From Homalodisca vitripennis (Eukaryota; Arthropoda; Insecta; Hemiptera; Cicadellidae), in NCBI RefSeq assembly GCF_021130785.1, contig NW_025778927.1, positions 1 to 64,000 on the forward strand: 64,000 nucleotides of DNA, written 5' to 3'. The translations under genes were made by a program, and so were the position numbers. A model generated the notes under the pieces. It was given only the letters and a program-made list of their open reading frames with translations. It was not told where the DNA came from and searched no databases. This document shows, piece after piece, positions 34,454-45,037 of this stretch; position 1 is the stretch's first letter; the number at the start of each line of letters is the position of its first letter.

Positions 34454-35022
34454 GTAACTAAATATTTGTATATGTACAATAGTTTTTGAAATTTCAATTT
34501 CGATTCAACTTAAGCTGCACATCAGGTCGAAAGTTTAAAAAAAGGGTATTTTCAACGTTTGATAAAATAAAAACATGAATTTTTATTAAAGAATAAAATA
34601 CAGACATTCGTACATTGGAATATAGTAAGAGTAAAACTGCAAACTGTTTATTAAAAAGTTCTGAATTTAAGGTACAATAAGGCAGACATGAAAGGCCTGC
34701 AAGCGCTATTTAACGCTCTGTCAGGTGGCGCGCGTGGCGGCTACAGCCGGAAACTGTAGGCAACTCCCCCACCACTACCTGCTGGATATTTCCCCTCACC
34801 CGCTTTCGCTAGGTTATAACGTGTGGCCTTTCAGTGTTGGTGTTCCTTCAATTTGTTGATTTATAATATATATTCGTACATTAATAATCAAGTTCCTATC
34901 TTGCACAAATGAAAAATTGTAGTAAATAGTTTGTTTTTAAATAATAATGTATTATGAACAAGTATGTATGAAGTATGAATTAGATACTTAAATTAGTTTA
35001 ATATTACAAACTGATACTATTT
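34454..35022. other. Spacer with a GC-rich patch, no gene recognised
   Basis: A+T-rich except for 34690-34800, a patch with GCGCGCGTGGCGG and CGCTTTCGC, which resembles the GC-rich subterminal sequence of the piggyBac-like elements nearby. I cannot identify a matching terminus. Confidence 0.35.
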
Positions 35023-35145
35023 TTGAGTGATCAAGAAGAAATACGTCGATCGATCACATCATTAGATTCTCCGACAGAAGATTCACAACAAACTGGCGCA
35101 GGTCATGCTGATGACGATGTACTCAGTGAGTGGGAGGAAGATGAG
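35023..35145 (+). pseudogene. Acidic first-exon-like piece, possibly of a piggyBac-type transposase, cut off by the Gypsy insertion
   Basis: From TTGAGTGATCAAGAAGAA the frame reads LSDQEEIRRSITSLDSPTED and ends SEWEEDE directly before GAG|GTAAGT, a full splice-donor consensus at 35146. The acidic, Ser/Thr-rich composition resembles the N-termini of the piggyBac transposases at 33929 and 46463. The Gypsy element lies 270 bases downstream, so later exons, if any, would be on its far side, where I could not find them. The assignment is tentative. Confidence 0.35.
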
Positions 35146-35415
35146 GTAAGTTTAGACTGTATTTTAATCCCGTTTTGCAGAGTATCGCTCGTTTTTATCA
35201 GATCAGCGGTGGTAAAATGGTGCTAGAGGCATTTCATCTAATCATCTCTTTTTGGCTAACGAACTTCAAGTTTCTAATTATGAAAGGTACATGTGTACAA
35301 AGTTTGATATAAATGAAGCAAAACATTACGGGTTTTATGCTATTTTAGTTACAAAGCTTTAAGCGGTCATCATTTTAAAACCGGACGTCAAATCAAATAA
35401 TAATAAATGTTGTGT

Positions 35416-35810
35416 TGTGGCGTTTGCCACTTTATTTTGTTGGTCTTTGGACGGACCGGGAGCTGTTTCCTTACAGCTGGTCGAGCCATCTGTTTTACCA
35501 GATGGTTGTTCTCTTTCTAGATGTTTCTTTGGCTTTCTGGCTTTTTGATTGGTTCTAGTATTTTCAGGTTTTCTAGATATCTGGAATTAGGTTTCTTGTC
35601 CTCTTCTCTTCTGACTTCGATAGGGCAAGGACATCTTGGAGTTTTCTGTGGTCGGAGTTACAAAATCAAAGCTGGCTGCCCGCTCCCTCTACGAACCGGC
35701 ACGGTGTTTTGGTGTTAATATCGTATGCCTACCTTCCAATCAACGTTTCACGACCTCGTTTAATATTTAGGACCCAGTCTTTCCAAATTCAGTTTTCGAA
35801 TATCGTCGCA
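35416..35810 (+). repeat. Gypsy 5' LTR
   Basis: 395 bp, TG...CA. Reading it against 44639-45033 I found no difference. It would contain promoter and polyadenylation functions, but no clear TATA box stands out. Confidence 0.96.
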
Positions 35811-35813
35811 TAT

Positions 35814-35825
35814 TGGTAGCAGAGC
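35814..35825 (+). promoter_or_regulatory. Primer-binding site, initiator Met-tRNA type
   Basis: TGGTAGCAGAGC starts 3 bases after the LTR. As I recall the 3' end of animal initiator tRNA-Met (...GCTCTGCTACCA), these 12 bases are its exact complement. This is the expected place for reverse-transcription priming. Confidence 0.8.
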
Positions 35826-38189
35826 GTGGTTTGAAATGGAAGGCTAGGCTTGCCGGTGGGAGCGGAGGAATTCTACACAGCTATGAGAGCTAAGTCCTAG
35901 TTTTAAGTTTTTTTAAAGGGGTAGACGTTTTTCTAAATTTTTTTTAGTTTTCTAAATTTTCCTTACACTGCCTTTTTTTTACTCAAAATGTTAAACTTTT
36001 TCGAAGTAGCTTGTTTTTAATGTGCAGGTCTGAGCCAAGCAGTTCTTGCAACCAACTGCTACCTAAGCCTAGTTGTGTAATAATTGAACATGTGAGTGGC
36101 AGTATTTCTTAAACTTTAGTAACTTATTCTCACTAATTATTTAGGCATAGGTATTTGGTTGATTTTTTTCTAGCTTAAAATTTTACTTTAAACCAATTTT
36201 AATAAATTTTTTTCTCTCACCAAGTTAACTCTTAACCTAACTTTTACTTTCACCTACAGTGTAGCCTGTTGCCTTAAACATACCTGGTACTTAATTACTT
36301 GTGCTTTCTAAACTTTAATTAGCACCTTTTAGTATTTTAATTTAAACTTTGGCTCAGATCTGTGCAAGTAAAGTCGAAGGATTTCATAGATGCTGTTGGT
36401 GACTGCGTATTGTACTGCCGCCTATGTATAGCCTACCTTTTGTTTTTAAAGTTCTTAGCTTTCTGGTTAATATTTGAAACCCCCATTCAGTTTCACCAGA
36501 TTATTTACTTTGGGTTGGCTTATAATTAAAAGTGTTCTTTTTTATATAACTTGCTTTCCTTCTGATATTTCATCTCTACTTCTGATTTAATTAAAATTTT
36601 TAACCTTTCCACACCTACCCTTAGTTCCAAATGCAATTAATTGTTGTTATTCTAGGATTTAATTAATTATTTAGTTATTTATTTTTTCTTCCAGCGGATT
36701 TACTCCACTTGTACATGTTTTAAGTTGATAAGAGTTTAAATTTTTAATAGCTCTAATTTGATGATTTTGTCTACGGCGTTGAATTTATTCGAGTCTTACA
36801 CAATTTTGTTAATTAATCTTAGTCTATACACAAGGTAAGTGAAGTGTTACTGTTAAATTTATCTGATATTTTTTCTACTTAGAAACATGTCAAACTTTTA
36901 TGTAGGCCTATGCTATTTGATTGTTCGGGGCAGTTCAAGCTTAAGGGGTTGATTTAGTCTAACAGTTTGCAATTTTTTTTTCTAAAACCTTCTTCAAAAC
37001 TTTAATGTTATTGTAAAAATAATAATTCTTTCATAGTCTATTATTAAAAGCCCTTTGATTCTTTTGACTAGTGCCTGTTTAAATTAAAACAGTTAAAGTT
37101 AATATGGAGTACACCTTTAGTTTCAACTAGTATTGAAAGTAACATAGGCCTAGGCTTGTTTTGTAATTTTTATGAAGTTGCAGCTTGGGGTTGGATTTGA
37201 CGTGCTGACATACATATAAGTGCTTTAATTACTTACAAAACTAAACTTTCTTTCCAAAATGTTGAAACATCCTTTCTTTTACAAACTTTAAAACTATAGT
37301 TTGCCACCTTGAGGGTTCACTATTTTATAATATACCTAACCCTAGTGGACTCTTTGGATTGATTGATATGTCAGCTTGCTTGATTCAGCTTCGGGTGTTT
37401 AACTTACCTAAATTTCAGTTTAGCCTAATTTAAGCCTTAAGTGGTTAAATAATTTTTTTTCCTTTGGTCTTTAATTTCTTAATTTTTAATTTTTCACTGG
37501 GGTTTTTTTTTTGGATTCTTGGCCTCAAAAGAGATTTTTTTTGGGGGTGTTCTAAATTATTTACAGTTTTAAGGGAGAGTTTACTATTTAGGCTTGTGTC
37601 TTGTTCTCTTGGGCCTTGTTGAACTTTATGTAGTAGTTACCGGTAGCGCTACTTTACGACTCGCTCCACATATATATTTTTTTTTTGCTCTTCTACGGTA
37701 CAGTTGCTCTTGCTTTTGATTAATTTTTGTTTACTTTGTTTCCCTCTCTTATTCTTTTAGGTTTTGAAAGGTGTTGTTAGGTTTTTTTTGAATACTTTGA
37801 ACTTTCTCAACCTTTTGAGAGGAAACAAATTGAGTCTACCCCCGACTGATGGCAACCGACTTTTTTTCTTCTGAAAGCCAAACTTGTTGTATTTTCTGCC
37901 TTCACCTGTTGGTGATACTGGAATTTGGTTTCATGGTAATAATAAGGAAATGTACTATATGCTTTTATTTATTTGTAATACTATAAATTTATAATAGTTT
38001 TTTTTACAACTTGTACTTTTTCACACACCACAGTAAAATTGCCCTAATGTTTTTCTGAATTTTTTTTACTGCTCTCTAGTTTGTGTGGAATATCTGTCCA
38101 CGCTCTCATGTGTCTTTGATTAATTTATTGTTTAACTTGTTTGTTGTGATTTGTGTTTATTTATTGTTGATTATTGAACCTTTTACGAG
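35826..38189 (+). other. Gypsy leader, 2.4 kb, with possible intron
   Basis: T-rich sequence without a long frame. AAG|GTAAGT at 36832-36840 is a full splice-donor consensus, and a pyrimidine-rich run ending CTCTCTAG at 38079 is a good acceptor about 110 bases before the gag start. Splicing of 36835-38079 would bring gag close to the cap. This is inferred from consensus sequences only. Confidence 0.5.
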
Positions 38190-39644
38190 ATGAAGTTCTT
38201 CGATTTAAATAATGTTCCAAAGACTGTGTCTTGGATTAAAAAGTTGACTATTGAGGAAGCCCGCGAACAATGCAAGCTATGGGGAATTAAACCCAAGGAT
38301 AAGCTTGATGCCATGCGTGTGCAGCTAAGTGAATTTGTGGCTCGGTCTAGCGAAGGGGTCGTGAGTGACTTGGAGGAATCTGCGGATGAACCAAGGGTAC
38401 CCGTGACGGATGATTTAGTGGATAATCCCAGTTTAAAACAGGACGAAGTAGGAACTTGTACTGTGCTGCCCCCTGTAGTGCCGGTGGATCTTGGTGGTTT
38501 AGTGAAGAGTCTGCATACAATGACCTTAAATGCTATTGAAGCGACTGCTAAGACGGTAGCCCAAGAAATTGCAACCCAAAATAGGCCATATAACAGGGAC
38601 GATGTCTCATTCCCTAACATTTTGCGGGATATGCTTAGAGAGGTACCCATTACTTCTGGTACAGATTTATTTCAGCTAACAGAATTTCTCGTAAAAATCC
38701 AAAAAATAGTAGAGTTAAATTTAGGTTCAGATAAAACTATTCTATTAAACGCTGTGGCACGCACTGAAGGCAGACTTCGTGATGTGTGGATGGGTCTCGT
38801 GAGTGCTGACTCTACCTGGCCGAATGCTCTGCAGACAATTAGGTTTACCTTTTTCTCATCTAGGGCCATTAGAGACATTCAGTCTAAACTCATGTATAGA
38901 CAACAACGACTGTCAGAACCTTATGCTGATTATCTTACTGACATTGTTAGCATTTTCCAAATTCTTGGACCAGAAATAAGTGATGGCGAGATTTTTACAA
39001 CTATTTTTACCGGTCTCAACCCTCATACTAGGGCAGCTTTTGCAGGTCTTCAACCCCCTACCACAGTACAACAACTGAAAAACATGGTTTCCATGATTGA
39101 GAGTTTGACGGTCAACACTGTTCAAGCTCCGTTAGGGTATGGCAATTCTGAATCTCAGGAAGCTGCAATAGATTCTAATAAAAATGTCACTTATGATAAT
39201 ACTAATTTACAATACGCTGGACATCTTTTCCAAAATAATCGTTATAATAACAGAACATTTTACCGTGGTTCGGGTACAAACTTCGACCGAGACGCCGCTA
39301 AGAGAACCCCCTATAGCACATTTTATCCAAACCATTCGTTTGGAGGTAACCAAAGGCAAGGAAGCGGGCCTTACAATAATAGTAGACCTTACCAGAACTT
39401 TCATTCTCAACCCAATAATTCTAGGCAGGGCCAAGTAAGGGCAAATGGCTATGATAATGCTTTCAATCAGCGGCTGAACCCCCAAGTTTGTAATTCTAAT
39501 CAATTGCAAGATAATATGCTACCAGGGAACAATAGTAGGCCAAACCAGGAACGGAGGTTTCCCTATAATAGGAATAATCAAAACCATAATTATAGTTCCG
39601 CTAATCCTGCGGTTAATTTAAACTCCAAAAGGGGAATTCGCTGA
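38190..39644 (+). CDS. gag: Gypsy Gag polyprotein, 484 residues
   Basis: Capsid protein that packages the element RNA. ATG at 38190 is the first Met of a long frame. Residues about 15-50 (IEEAREQCKLWGIKPKDKLD) resemble a SAP-like DNA/RNA-binding helix pair. Residues about 150-310 form the capsid region, with the retrotransposon Gag pattern around RLRDVWMGLV and FTTIFTGLNPHTRAAF. The C-terminal 150 residues are rich in Asn, Arg, Gly, Tyr and Gln and contain no CCHC zinc knuckle, so RNA binding probably relies on Arg/Gly/Asn-rich segments. The frame is intact and ends SKRGIR at TGA 39642, overlapping pol in the -1 frame. Confidence 0.95.
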   Translation: MKFFDLNNVPKTVSWIKKLTIEEAREQCKLWGIKPKDKLDAMRVQLSEFVARSSEGVVSDLEESADEPRVPVTDDLVDNPSLKQDEVGTCTVLPPVVPVDLGGLVKSLHTMTLNAIEATAKTVAQEIATQNRPYNRDDVSFPNILRDMLREVPITSGTDLFQLTEFLVKIQKIVELNLGSDKTILLNAVARTEGRLRDVWMGLVSADSTWPNALQTIRFTFFSSRAIRDIQSKLMYRQQRLSEPYADYLTDIVSIFQILGPEISDGEIFTTIFTGLNPHTRAAFAGLQPPTTVQQLKNMVSMIESLTVNTVQAPLGYGNSESQEAAIDSNKNVTYDNTNLQYAGHLFQNNRYNNRTFYRGSGTNFDRDAAKRTPYSTFYPNHSFGGNQRQGSGPYNNSRPYQNFHSQPNNSRQGQVRANGYDNAFNQRLNPQVCNSNQLQDNMLPGNNSRPNQERRFPYNRNNQNHNYSSANPAVNLNSKRGIR

Positions 39645-42600
39645 AAGGGCCGGCATTCCCCAAGAAGACTAGGCCCATTAATCCTTTAGCTCCGGCTTTG
39701 CCCAAGGTCAAACCCCTAGAAATTCCTATTGCTTTTTCTAACATTAAGTCTTCTGCTGTGATTGATACTGGTTCTACCAGATCTATCGTAGCTAAAAGCG
39801 TATTTGATACTCTCTCTAAACTCAAGGGTGTCGTGAAGAAAGTTGAAGAAACTTCATTGACGGCTACAGCTGCAAATGGTTCAGAGGTCTCCTTTCAATT
39901 TTTGGCCCATATTCATTTCAAATTAGCTTGTTTCTCTTGGACTTTCCCATTTCTTGTTACTAACAACTTACCGGTTCCTGTTTTGATTGGACTCGACTTC
40001 ATTCAGGCCTCTGAAATGAGCATTAATGCGGCTCAACGCCAGGTGTCTTTTCCGTTTGACACTTCACTAGTTATAGCCGAAAACCAAGAGGATGAACAGG
40101 CAGAGGATGTTAGTTTGGGACCTATCTTTGGAGAGAGGCTTGATAATTCCCAAGTTCAGACATTTAAAAATATTCTGCGGTGTTTTCCCGAAACTGTGAC
40201 CAAACAGCTGGGTAAAACTAACCTTTTGACTTATTCTATCACTGTCAAGTCAGACAAGCCGTTCAGGTGCCGTCCGTATCATTATGCTCCCCCGAAAATG
40301 GCTTTAATTCGTGAGCATATCCAAGGCCTTCTGGAGAAAGGCGTTATTAGACCTTCAACTTCCCCTTACTCCAGTCCAGCATTTTTAGTACCTAAAAAGG
40401 GAGGTTCTTCACGCCTGGTGGTTGACTTCCGCGCCTTAAACAATGTCTTGGAGCTCGATTCAACTCCGATGCCTACGGTAGAGTCTTCTTTTCAATTTCT
40501 AGGCAAGGCTAAGATCTTTTCTATGTTAGACTTGGTGTCCGCTTACAACCAGATACCACTTGATGAGGCTTCCAAGAAGTACACTTCATTTGTCACAAGC
40601 ACTGGCCAATGGGAATACAATTACCTCCCTTTTGGTCTAGCTAGTGGTAGCATGATACTGACTCAGTTGATAAATAAAATCTTTGGTGATGTGAAATTTG
40701 ATTTCTTGTTCTGCTATTTCGACGACCTTGTTATTTTTTCTGAAAATCTGGAAGATCACCAAAGACATCTCGATTTAGTCCTTGACCGACTTAGTAGGGC
40801 AGGGTTAACAGTTAACCCAGAAAAGATGGTCATCGCCTCTCATAAAATAGAATTTCTAGGCCACGTCTTCGAAGATGGGAAAGTTACCATCAACCCGAAT
40901 AGAACTCGCCCTATCGACAACTACCCTCAACCCAAAAATACTAAGCAGGTTAGCAGGTTTCTTGGAATGTGTGCCTTTTATTCTAAATTTATTCCCAATT
41001 TCGCGTCAATCTGTGAGCCGTTGAATAGGTTAAAGAGAAAGGATGTAAATTTCATATGGGGTGAGGAGCAACAGAATGCTTTTCACAAACTTGAACGGTC
41101 TTTAGTCTCTGCTCCGGTCCTACGCTTACCAAATTTTGATGCCCCGTTTATTCTGTCAACTGATGCTTCAGGTACTGCTGTAGGTGCAGTGCTGTCTCAG
41201 GAAATCCAGGGCCAAATATACCCTATAGCTTTTGCGAGCCGTCCTTTAAATGTACACGAGAGGAACTATTCAACTTTCCATTTAGAAGCTTTGGCAGTAG
41301 TCTATGCCTTTACAAAATTTAGACAATATTTAGAGCATCGTTCCTTCACGCTTGAGACTGACAATTCCTCACTCTCATGGTTACTTAACAATCCTCGCCA
41401 GGTAGGAAAAATAGCACGTTGGACCACTCTCATCAATGCCTTTCAATTTACTGTCAAGCATGTTAGGGGCAAAGACAATGTTGTGGCCGACTGCCTCTCG
41501 CGTTTATTTGAGCCCCAAACCGAATCATCACAGAGTTCTACTATTCAAAATAAAACCGACCACACACAGGCTTTTATTCTTTTTTCTGTACCGGAAGCCT
41601 TCATAGACATCAAAGGCCACCAAGAGCAAGATGCTCAAATTCGCAATATTGTGAAATCTTTGAAGGGTACTAATCCCAATCAAAATTATTCTGTAATTCA
41701 AGGCATTTTAGTTCACCAATTGCCTAATCAATCCAAACCTAGAGTAGTGGTACCTAGCAAACTCTACGACCTATTGTTTAAAGTTTACCATGAGTCACCT
41801 CTCGGAGCTCATCTGGGATTCAAGAAAACTTGGGATCGGATTAGTCAAATTTTCTTTTCTACCGACCTGAAGCAGGCTATCCAAGAGAGGGTAAAGGCTT
41901 GTCCTTTCTGTCAGAGATGCAAACAGGCTCAAAATACTAAGGTAGGCCCTTTGGCTTCTCAATTAGCAACCAGGCCTTTTCAACGGGTGTTTGTTGATTA
42001 CGTGGGACCTCTTCCTAGAACAAAAAAAGGCCACAAATGGCTTCTTACAATCGTTGACGCCTTTTCAAAATATACAGTGATTTTGCCTGCTAAAAATGCT
42101 ACCGCTCCTACTACGGTGAATCTTTTGCATAAGGGCTTGTTCGCGTATTTTGGCTTCCCCTCACAACTCGTCACCGACCGTGGTGGTTGTTTCAAATCCA
42201 GACAGTTCGATAACATGTGTCTGGAACTTGGTATCAAACACGTTATGACCTCGCCATATTATCCGAAGCCGTCAATTGCTGAAAGAGTTAATAAAAACCT
42301 CGGCGTTGCCTTGAGAATTTTCCATTATCAAAATCATACTGACTGGGACACTAATCTCCATTTATTCCAAGTCGCTTTTAATTCGGCTAAGCATGAGTCA
42401 ATTGGCACCTCTCCTGCTGAAATTTTCCTTGGCTACAAAATTACTTCTCCCCTGGAAAACAATTGGAATTTGGATGATCTCCTCCAAACACAAGATTCCA
42501 GAGACATGCAGAGGAGATGGTCTCAGGCCTTGGATCGGTTGGAGGTTGCACACCGAAAAGTTGCTCGGCAGTACAACCAAGGTCGTTTACCAGTTAATTT

Positions 42601-42811
42601 TCGTATCGGTGATTTGGCAATGTTTCGACGAGTAAATTTGAGTAATGCGGCTAATCAAATTTCAGCCAAACTGCAACCTCTGTGGTCACGCCCTCTGGTT
42701 ATTCATGATTTTACCTCTCCAGTCACCGTGACATTGAGGTGTCCCAAGTCAGGGAAACTTATTAGGTCGGCCCATGTTTCCCACCTAAAGAAATATTTTG
42801 GGCCTATCTAA
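39617..42811 (+). CDS. pol: Gypsy Pol polyprotein: protease, reverse transcriptase, RNase H, integrase
   Basis: The open frame begins after a stop at 39614 and overlaps gag by 28 bases in the -1 frame, without a nearby ATG, so a Gag-Pol fusion by -1 frameshifting (near AAAAGGGG, 39627-39634) is likely. Counting from 39698: protease IDTGSTRS at about residue 23 with GLDFI later; RT with FRALN, LPFGL and YFDD at about 338-341; RNase H TDASG at about 488; integrase zinc finger HHCC at about 697-736 (CPFCQRC); integrase DDE residues at about 767, 827 and 862 (35 residues between the last two). The C-terminal end (HVSHLKKYFG) resembles a GPY-type module, and no chromodomain is seen. No internal stop. 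Confidence 0.96.
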   Translation, partial: FKLQKGNSLKGPAFPKKTRPINPLAPALPKVKPLEIPIAFSNIKSSAVIDTGSTRSIVAKSVFDTLSKLKGVVKKVEETSLTATAANGSEVSFQFLAHIHFKLACFSWTFPFLVTNNLPVPVLIGLDFIQASEMSINAAQRQVSFPFDTSLVIAENQEDEQAEDVSLGPIFGERLDNSQVQTFKNILRCFPETVTKQLGKTNLLTYSITVKSDKPFRCRPYHYAPPKMALIREHIQGLLEKGVIRPSTSPYSSPAFLVPKKGGSSRLVVDFRALNNVLELDSTPMPTVESSFQFLGKAKIFSMLDLVSAYNQIPLDEASKKYTSFVTSTGQWEYNYLPFGLASGSMILTQLINKIFGDVKFDFLFCYFDDLVIFSENLEDHQRHLDLVLDRLSRAGLTVNPEKMVIASHKIEFLGHVFEDGKVTINPNRTRPIDNYPQPKNTKQVSRFLGMCAFYSKFIPNFASICEPLNRLKRKDVNFIWGEEQQNAFHKLERSLVSAPVLRLPNFDAPFILSTDASGTAVGAVLSQEIQGQIYPIAFASRPLNVHERNYSTFHLEALAVVYAFTKFRQYLEHRSFTLETDNSSLSWLLNNPRQVGKIARWTTLINAFQFTVKHVRGKDNVVADCLSRLFEPQTESSQSSTIQNKTDHTQAFILFSVPEAFIDIKGHQEQDAQIRNIVKSLKGTNPNQNYSVIQGILVHQLPNQSKPRVVVPSKLYDLLFKVYHESPLGAHLGFKKTWDRISQIFFSTDLKQAIQERVKACPFCQRCKQAQNTKVGPLASQLATRPFQRVFVDYVGPLPRTKKGHKWLLTIVDAFSKYTVILPAKNATAPTTVNLLHKGLFAYFGFPSQLVTDRGGCFKSRQFDNMCLELGIKHVMTSPYYPKPSIAERVNKNLGVALRIFHYQNHTDWDTNLHLFQVAFNSAKHESIGTSPAEIFLGYKITSPLENNWNLDDLLQTQDSRDMQRRWSQALDRLEVAHRKVARQYNQGRLPVNFRIGDLAMFRRVNLSNAANQISAKLQPLWSRPLVIHDFTSPVTVTLRCPKSGKLIRSAHVSHLKKYFGPI

Positions 42812-44638
42812 GACCAAAGCACCGCTGCCGGGACGTTTATAGGGATGGTTTAGGGCATAGTGATGTTAGTTTAGTTTTTTCCCTCCTCCTTCTTCTTCTT
42901 CTTCTCTTCCTTACACCACATTAACACTCTGATACTTTTACTCCTCTTCTTTTACAGTACATATACACGGGGGGATCAGGATTAGCATTGGCTGTTTAGA
43001 GAATTTTTTTTGCTTCGGAAATTTTTCTAGGCTGTACATTGGGAGCGAATTTTATGTTTATTTATTTTTAACATTCCCTAATGCAGTCGCGCAGCCTGCT
43101 ATCCTTGGTTCGGCCAACCCATTACATTTTACAACACAAGCTTACATTTTCTTTCCCTTTTCCTTTTCTTTGTCTTTCTCTTGCTTAGTAGGGTCAGTCT
43201 TTTGGCAGTAGGTGGAATTCTTTGTTATTCAGCTAAGTTAGCAGCGATGGATAGGTTTAGTTTTTATTGTTGAAAATATTGTTGAAGATTGTAGTTTGTC
43301 TATATATTTTTTGTAGTTAGTTGTTGTTGTTATCTCTTTGTGTCTTTAAGACTTTATAATTTTGTCTCTGAAGCTGCTAAATGTTCCAGCAGCTATCTTA
43401 TTTATTTGCTGTTTAGTGTTTATATTGGAAGTGTTTTTTTTTTTACTGCTGTTACTGTTTTCCTTTGAAGGCTTTTTTTATTGTTATTGTTTTAGAGGTT
43501 TATTGATTGTTAACCTAATTTTGTTGGGTTTTGGCCCAGTTAGTTTTTTTTGGGTCTCTTTTCCGTAGGTTTCAGGGTTTTTTTTTGCCTTTCCTGGCCA
43601 ACACTTAGAAACTAGTTGTTTTTTTTTTTGTTTTTAAAGTTCCTAATTAAACCACTTTACCACGACCAAATGATTTCCTTACTCCGTTAAGCTCTTCCCG
43701 TAGCTCTACAGTTTTTTCTTTCACGCCTTTTTAAGAGCCTGAATTTATTTGCTCCAAGTCTCTAAATTTAAAAAACTAGTATGGAAAAATAAAACTTTAT
43801 TTTGTCTTTTCCCACTGGCCACCAATTTTTTTTTCTCAGCCGTCCCGTAGGGGGAGGAGAGTACTGGCCCACTTTTGCTAAATTTTGCCAGTACCAGGTT
43901 TTTACCTAATTAGCCTTTACAACACGAACTTGGGTCTGTTGATATTATGATGGGTGTAATTTTCTCATATTTTTAATTTTCGCTTTGGAATGGTCTCTTC
44001 ATCCCTTCTGTTCCTCCCATCTTTGAAGAAAAAAAATACAGACCTTATGTCTGGAGTAATACTCTCCCGGCGGTCCAAGGAGTTCCGCCAGCCGTTCGGG
44101 GTTTCCATTCGGGTGCTTAAGTGGCCCTTGGGTTCCGGGGTGGAGATACCCGGAGGGTGGAGACTTTAGGAAGTGCTTTGGCTAATAAGCTTTGGCTAAT
44201 AAGTGTACACTTATTTAATTTCCTTCCCAACCTTACTGGAACACCCTCTTGTAGCCTTTTGACCACCAAGCGTATTAGTGATGTAGAAACAAACGAAAAA
44301 ACCCATCCTTGTGTCAACACTTCAGACATTTATTTATTGGTAGCTACCACAGAAAGTAGTTAATTTTGTTCAAGTTTTTTTTACTACTACTAGGCTTTTC
44401 CTCAAGCCTCTTTAAACTAAAAAGATTTAATCTTGAGTAGTGTGGTCAGTCGGAATGGATTCTAGCCGTTACGCTTTTGGAGCGCCTCGCGAGCGTGCAG
44501 GATATCCATACTAGAGCTATTTCTAGCTGTTTGCTAACGACAGCAGTACCAGTTGTAGTCTCTAATCTTTCCGTCCTTGTCTTCCTACCTTATCCTTTTG
44601 AGTTTTTTTCTTTTCTCTCCCGGGGTAGAGGGGGAGGA
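42812..44638 (+). other. Gypsy 3' untranslated part, no env
   Basis: T-rich sequence without any frame over 90 codons, and none of the small frames looks like a glycoprotein (no signal peptide plus furin-like site plus anchor). It includes a TTC-rich run at 42886-42910 and a second purine-rich run near 43849. Confidence 0.7.
44627..44638 (+). promoter_or_regulatory. Polypurine tract
   Basis: AGAGGGGGAGGA directly abuts the 3' LTR, the required position for plus-strand DNA priming. Confidence 0.9.
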
Positions 44639-45033
44639 TGTGGCGTTTGCCACTTTATTTTGTTGGTCTTTGGACGGACCGGGAGCTGTTTCCTTACAGC
44701 TGGTCGAGCCATCTGTTTTACCAGATGGTTGTTCTCTTTCTAGATGTTTCTTTGGCTTTCTGGCTTTTTGATTGGTTCTAGTATTTTCAGGTTTTCTAGA
44801 TATCTGGAATTAGGTTTCTTGTCCTCTTCTCTTCTGACTTCGATAGGGCAAGGACATCTTGGAGTTTTCTGTGGTCGGAGTTACAAAATCAAAGCTGGCT
44901 GCCCGCTCCCTCTACGAACCGGCACGGTGTTTTGGTGTTAATATCGTATGCCTACCTTCCAATCAACGTTTCACGACCTCGTTTAATATTTAGGACCCAG
45001 TCTTTCCAAATTCAGTTTTCGAATATCGTCGCA
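44639..45033 (+). repeat. Gypsy 3' LTR
   Basis: 395 bp, same ends and, as far as I can read, same sequence as the 5' LTR. The GTGT target duplication follows directly. Confidence 0.96.
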
Positions 45034-45037
45034 GTGT

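Larger units (their letters stand above)
35416..45033 (+). mobile_element. Complete Ty3/Gypsy LTR retrotransposon, 9618 bp, apparently recent
   Basis: Two 395-bp LTRs starting TGTGGCG and ending GTCGCA enclose gag and pol. The element is bounded by GTGT on both sides (35412-35415 and 45034-45037), a 4-bp target duplication as expected for Gypsy. Primer-binding site and polypurine tract are both in place. Both ORFs are uninterrupted. No env-like frame follows pol, so this is a metavirus-type element without envelope. A 2.4-kb leader and a 1.8-kb 3' untranslated part are unusually long. The lack of any difference I could find between the LTRs argues for very recent insertion. Confidence 0.97.

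Noticed and set aside
38183..39825. Minus-strand frames of 70-155 residues opposite gag
   Set aside because: Shadows of the gag and pol reading frames without their own motifs.
42812..44638. Possible env gene of the Gypsy element
   Set aside because: No frame longer than about 90 codons and no signal peptide, cleavage site or membrane anchor pattern; the element lacks env.
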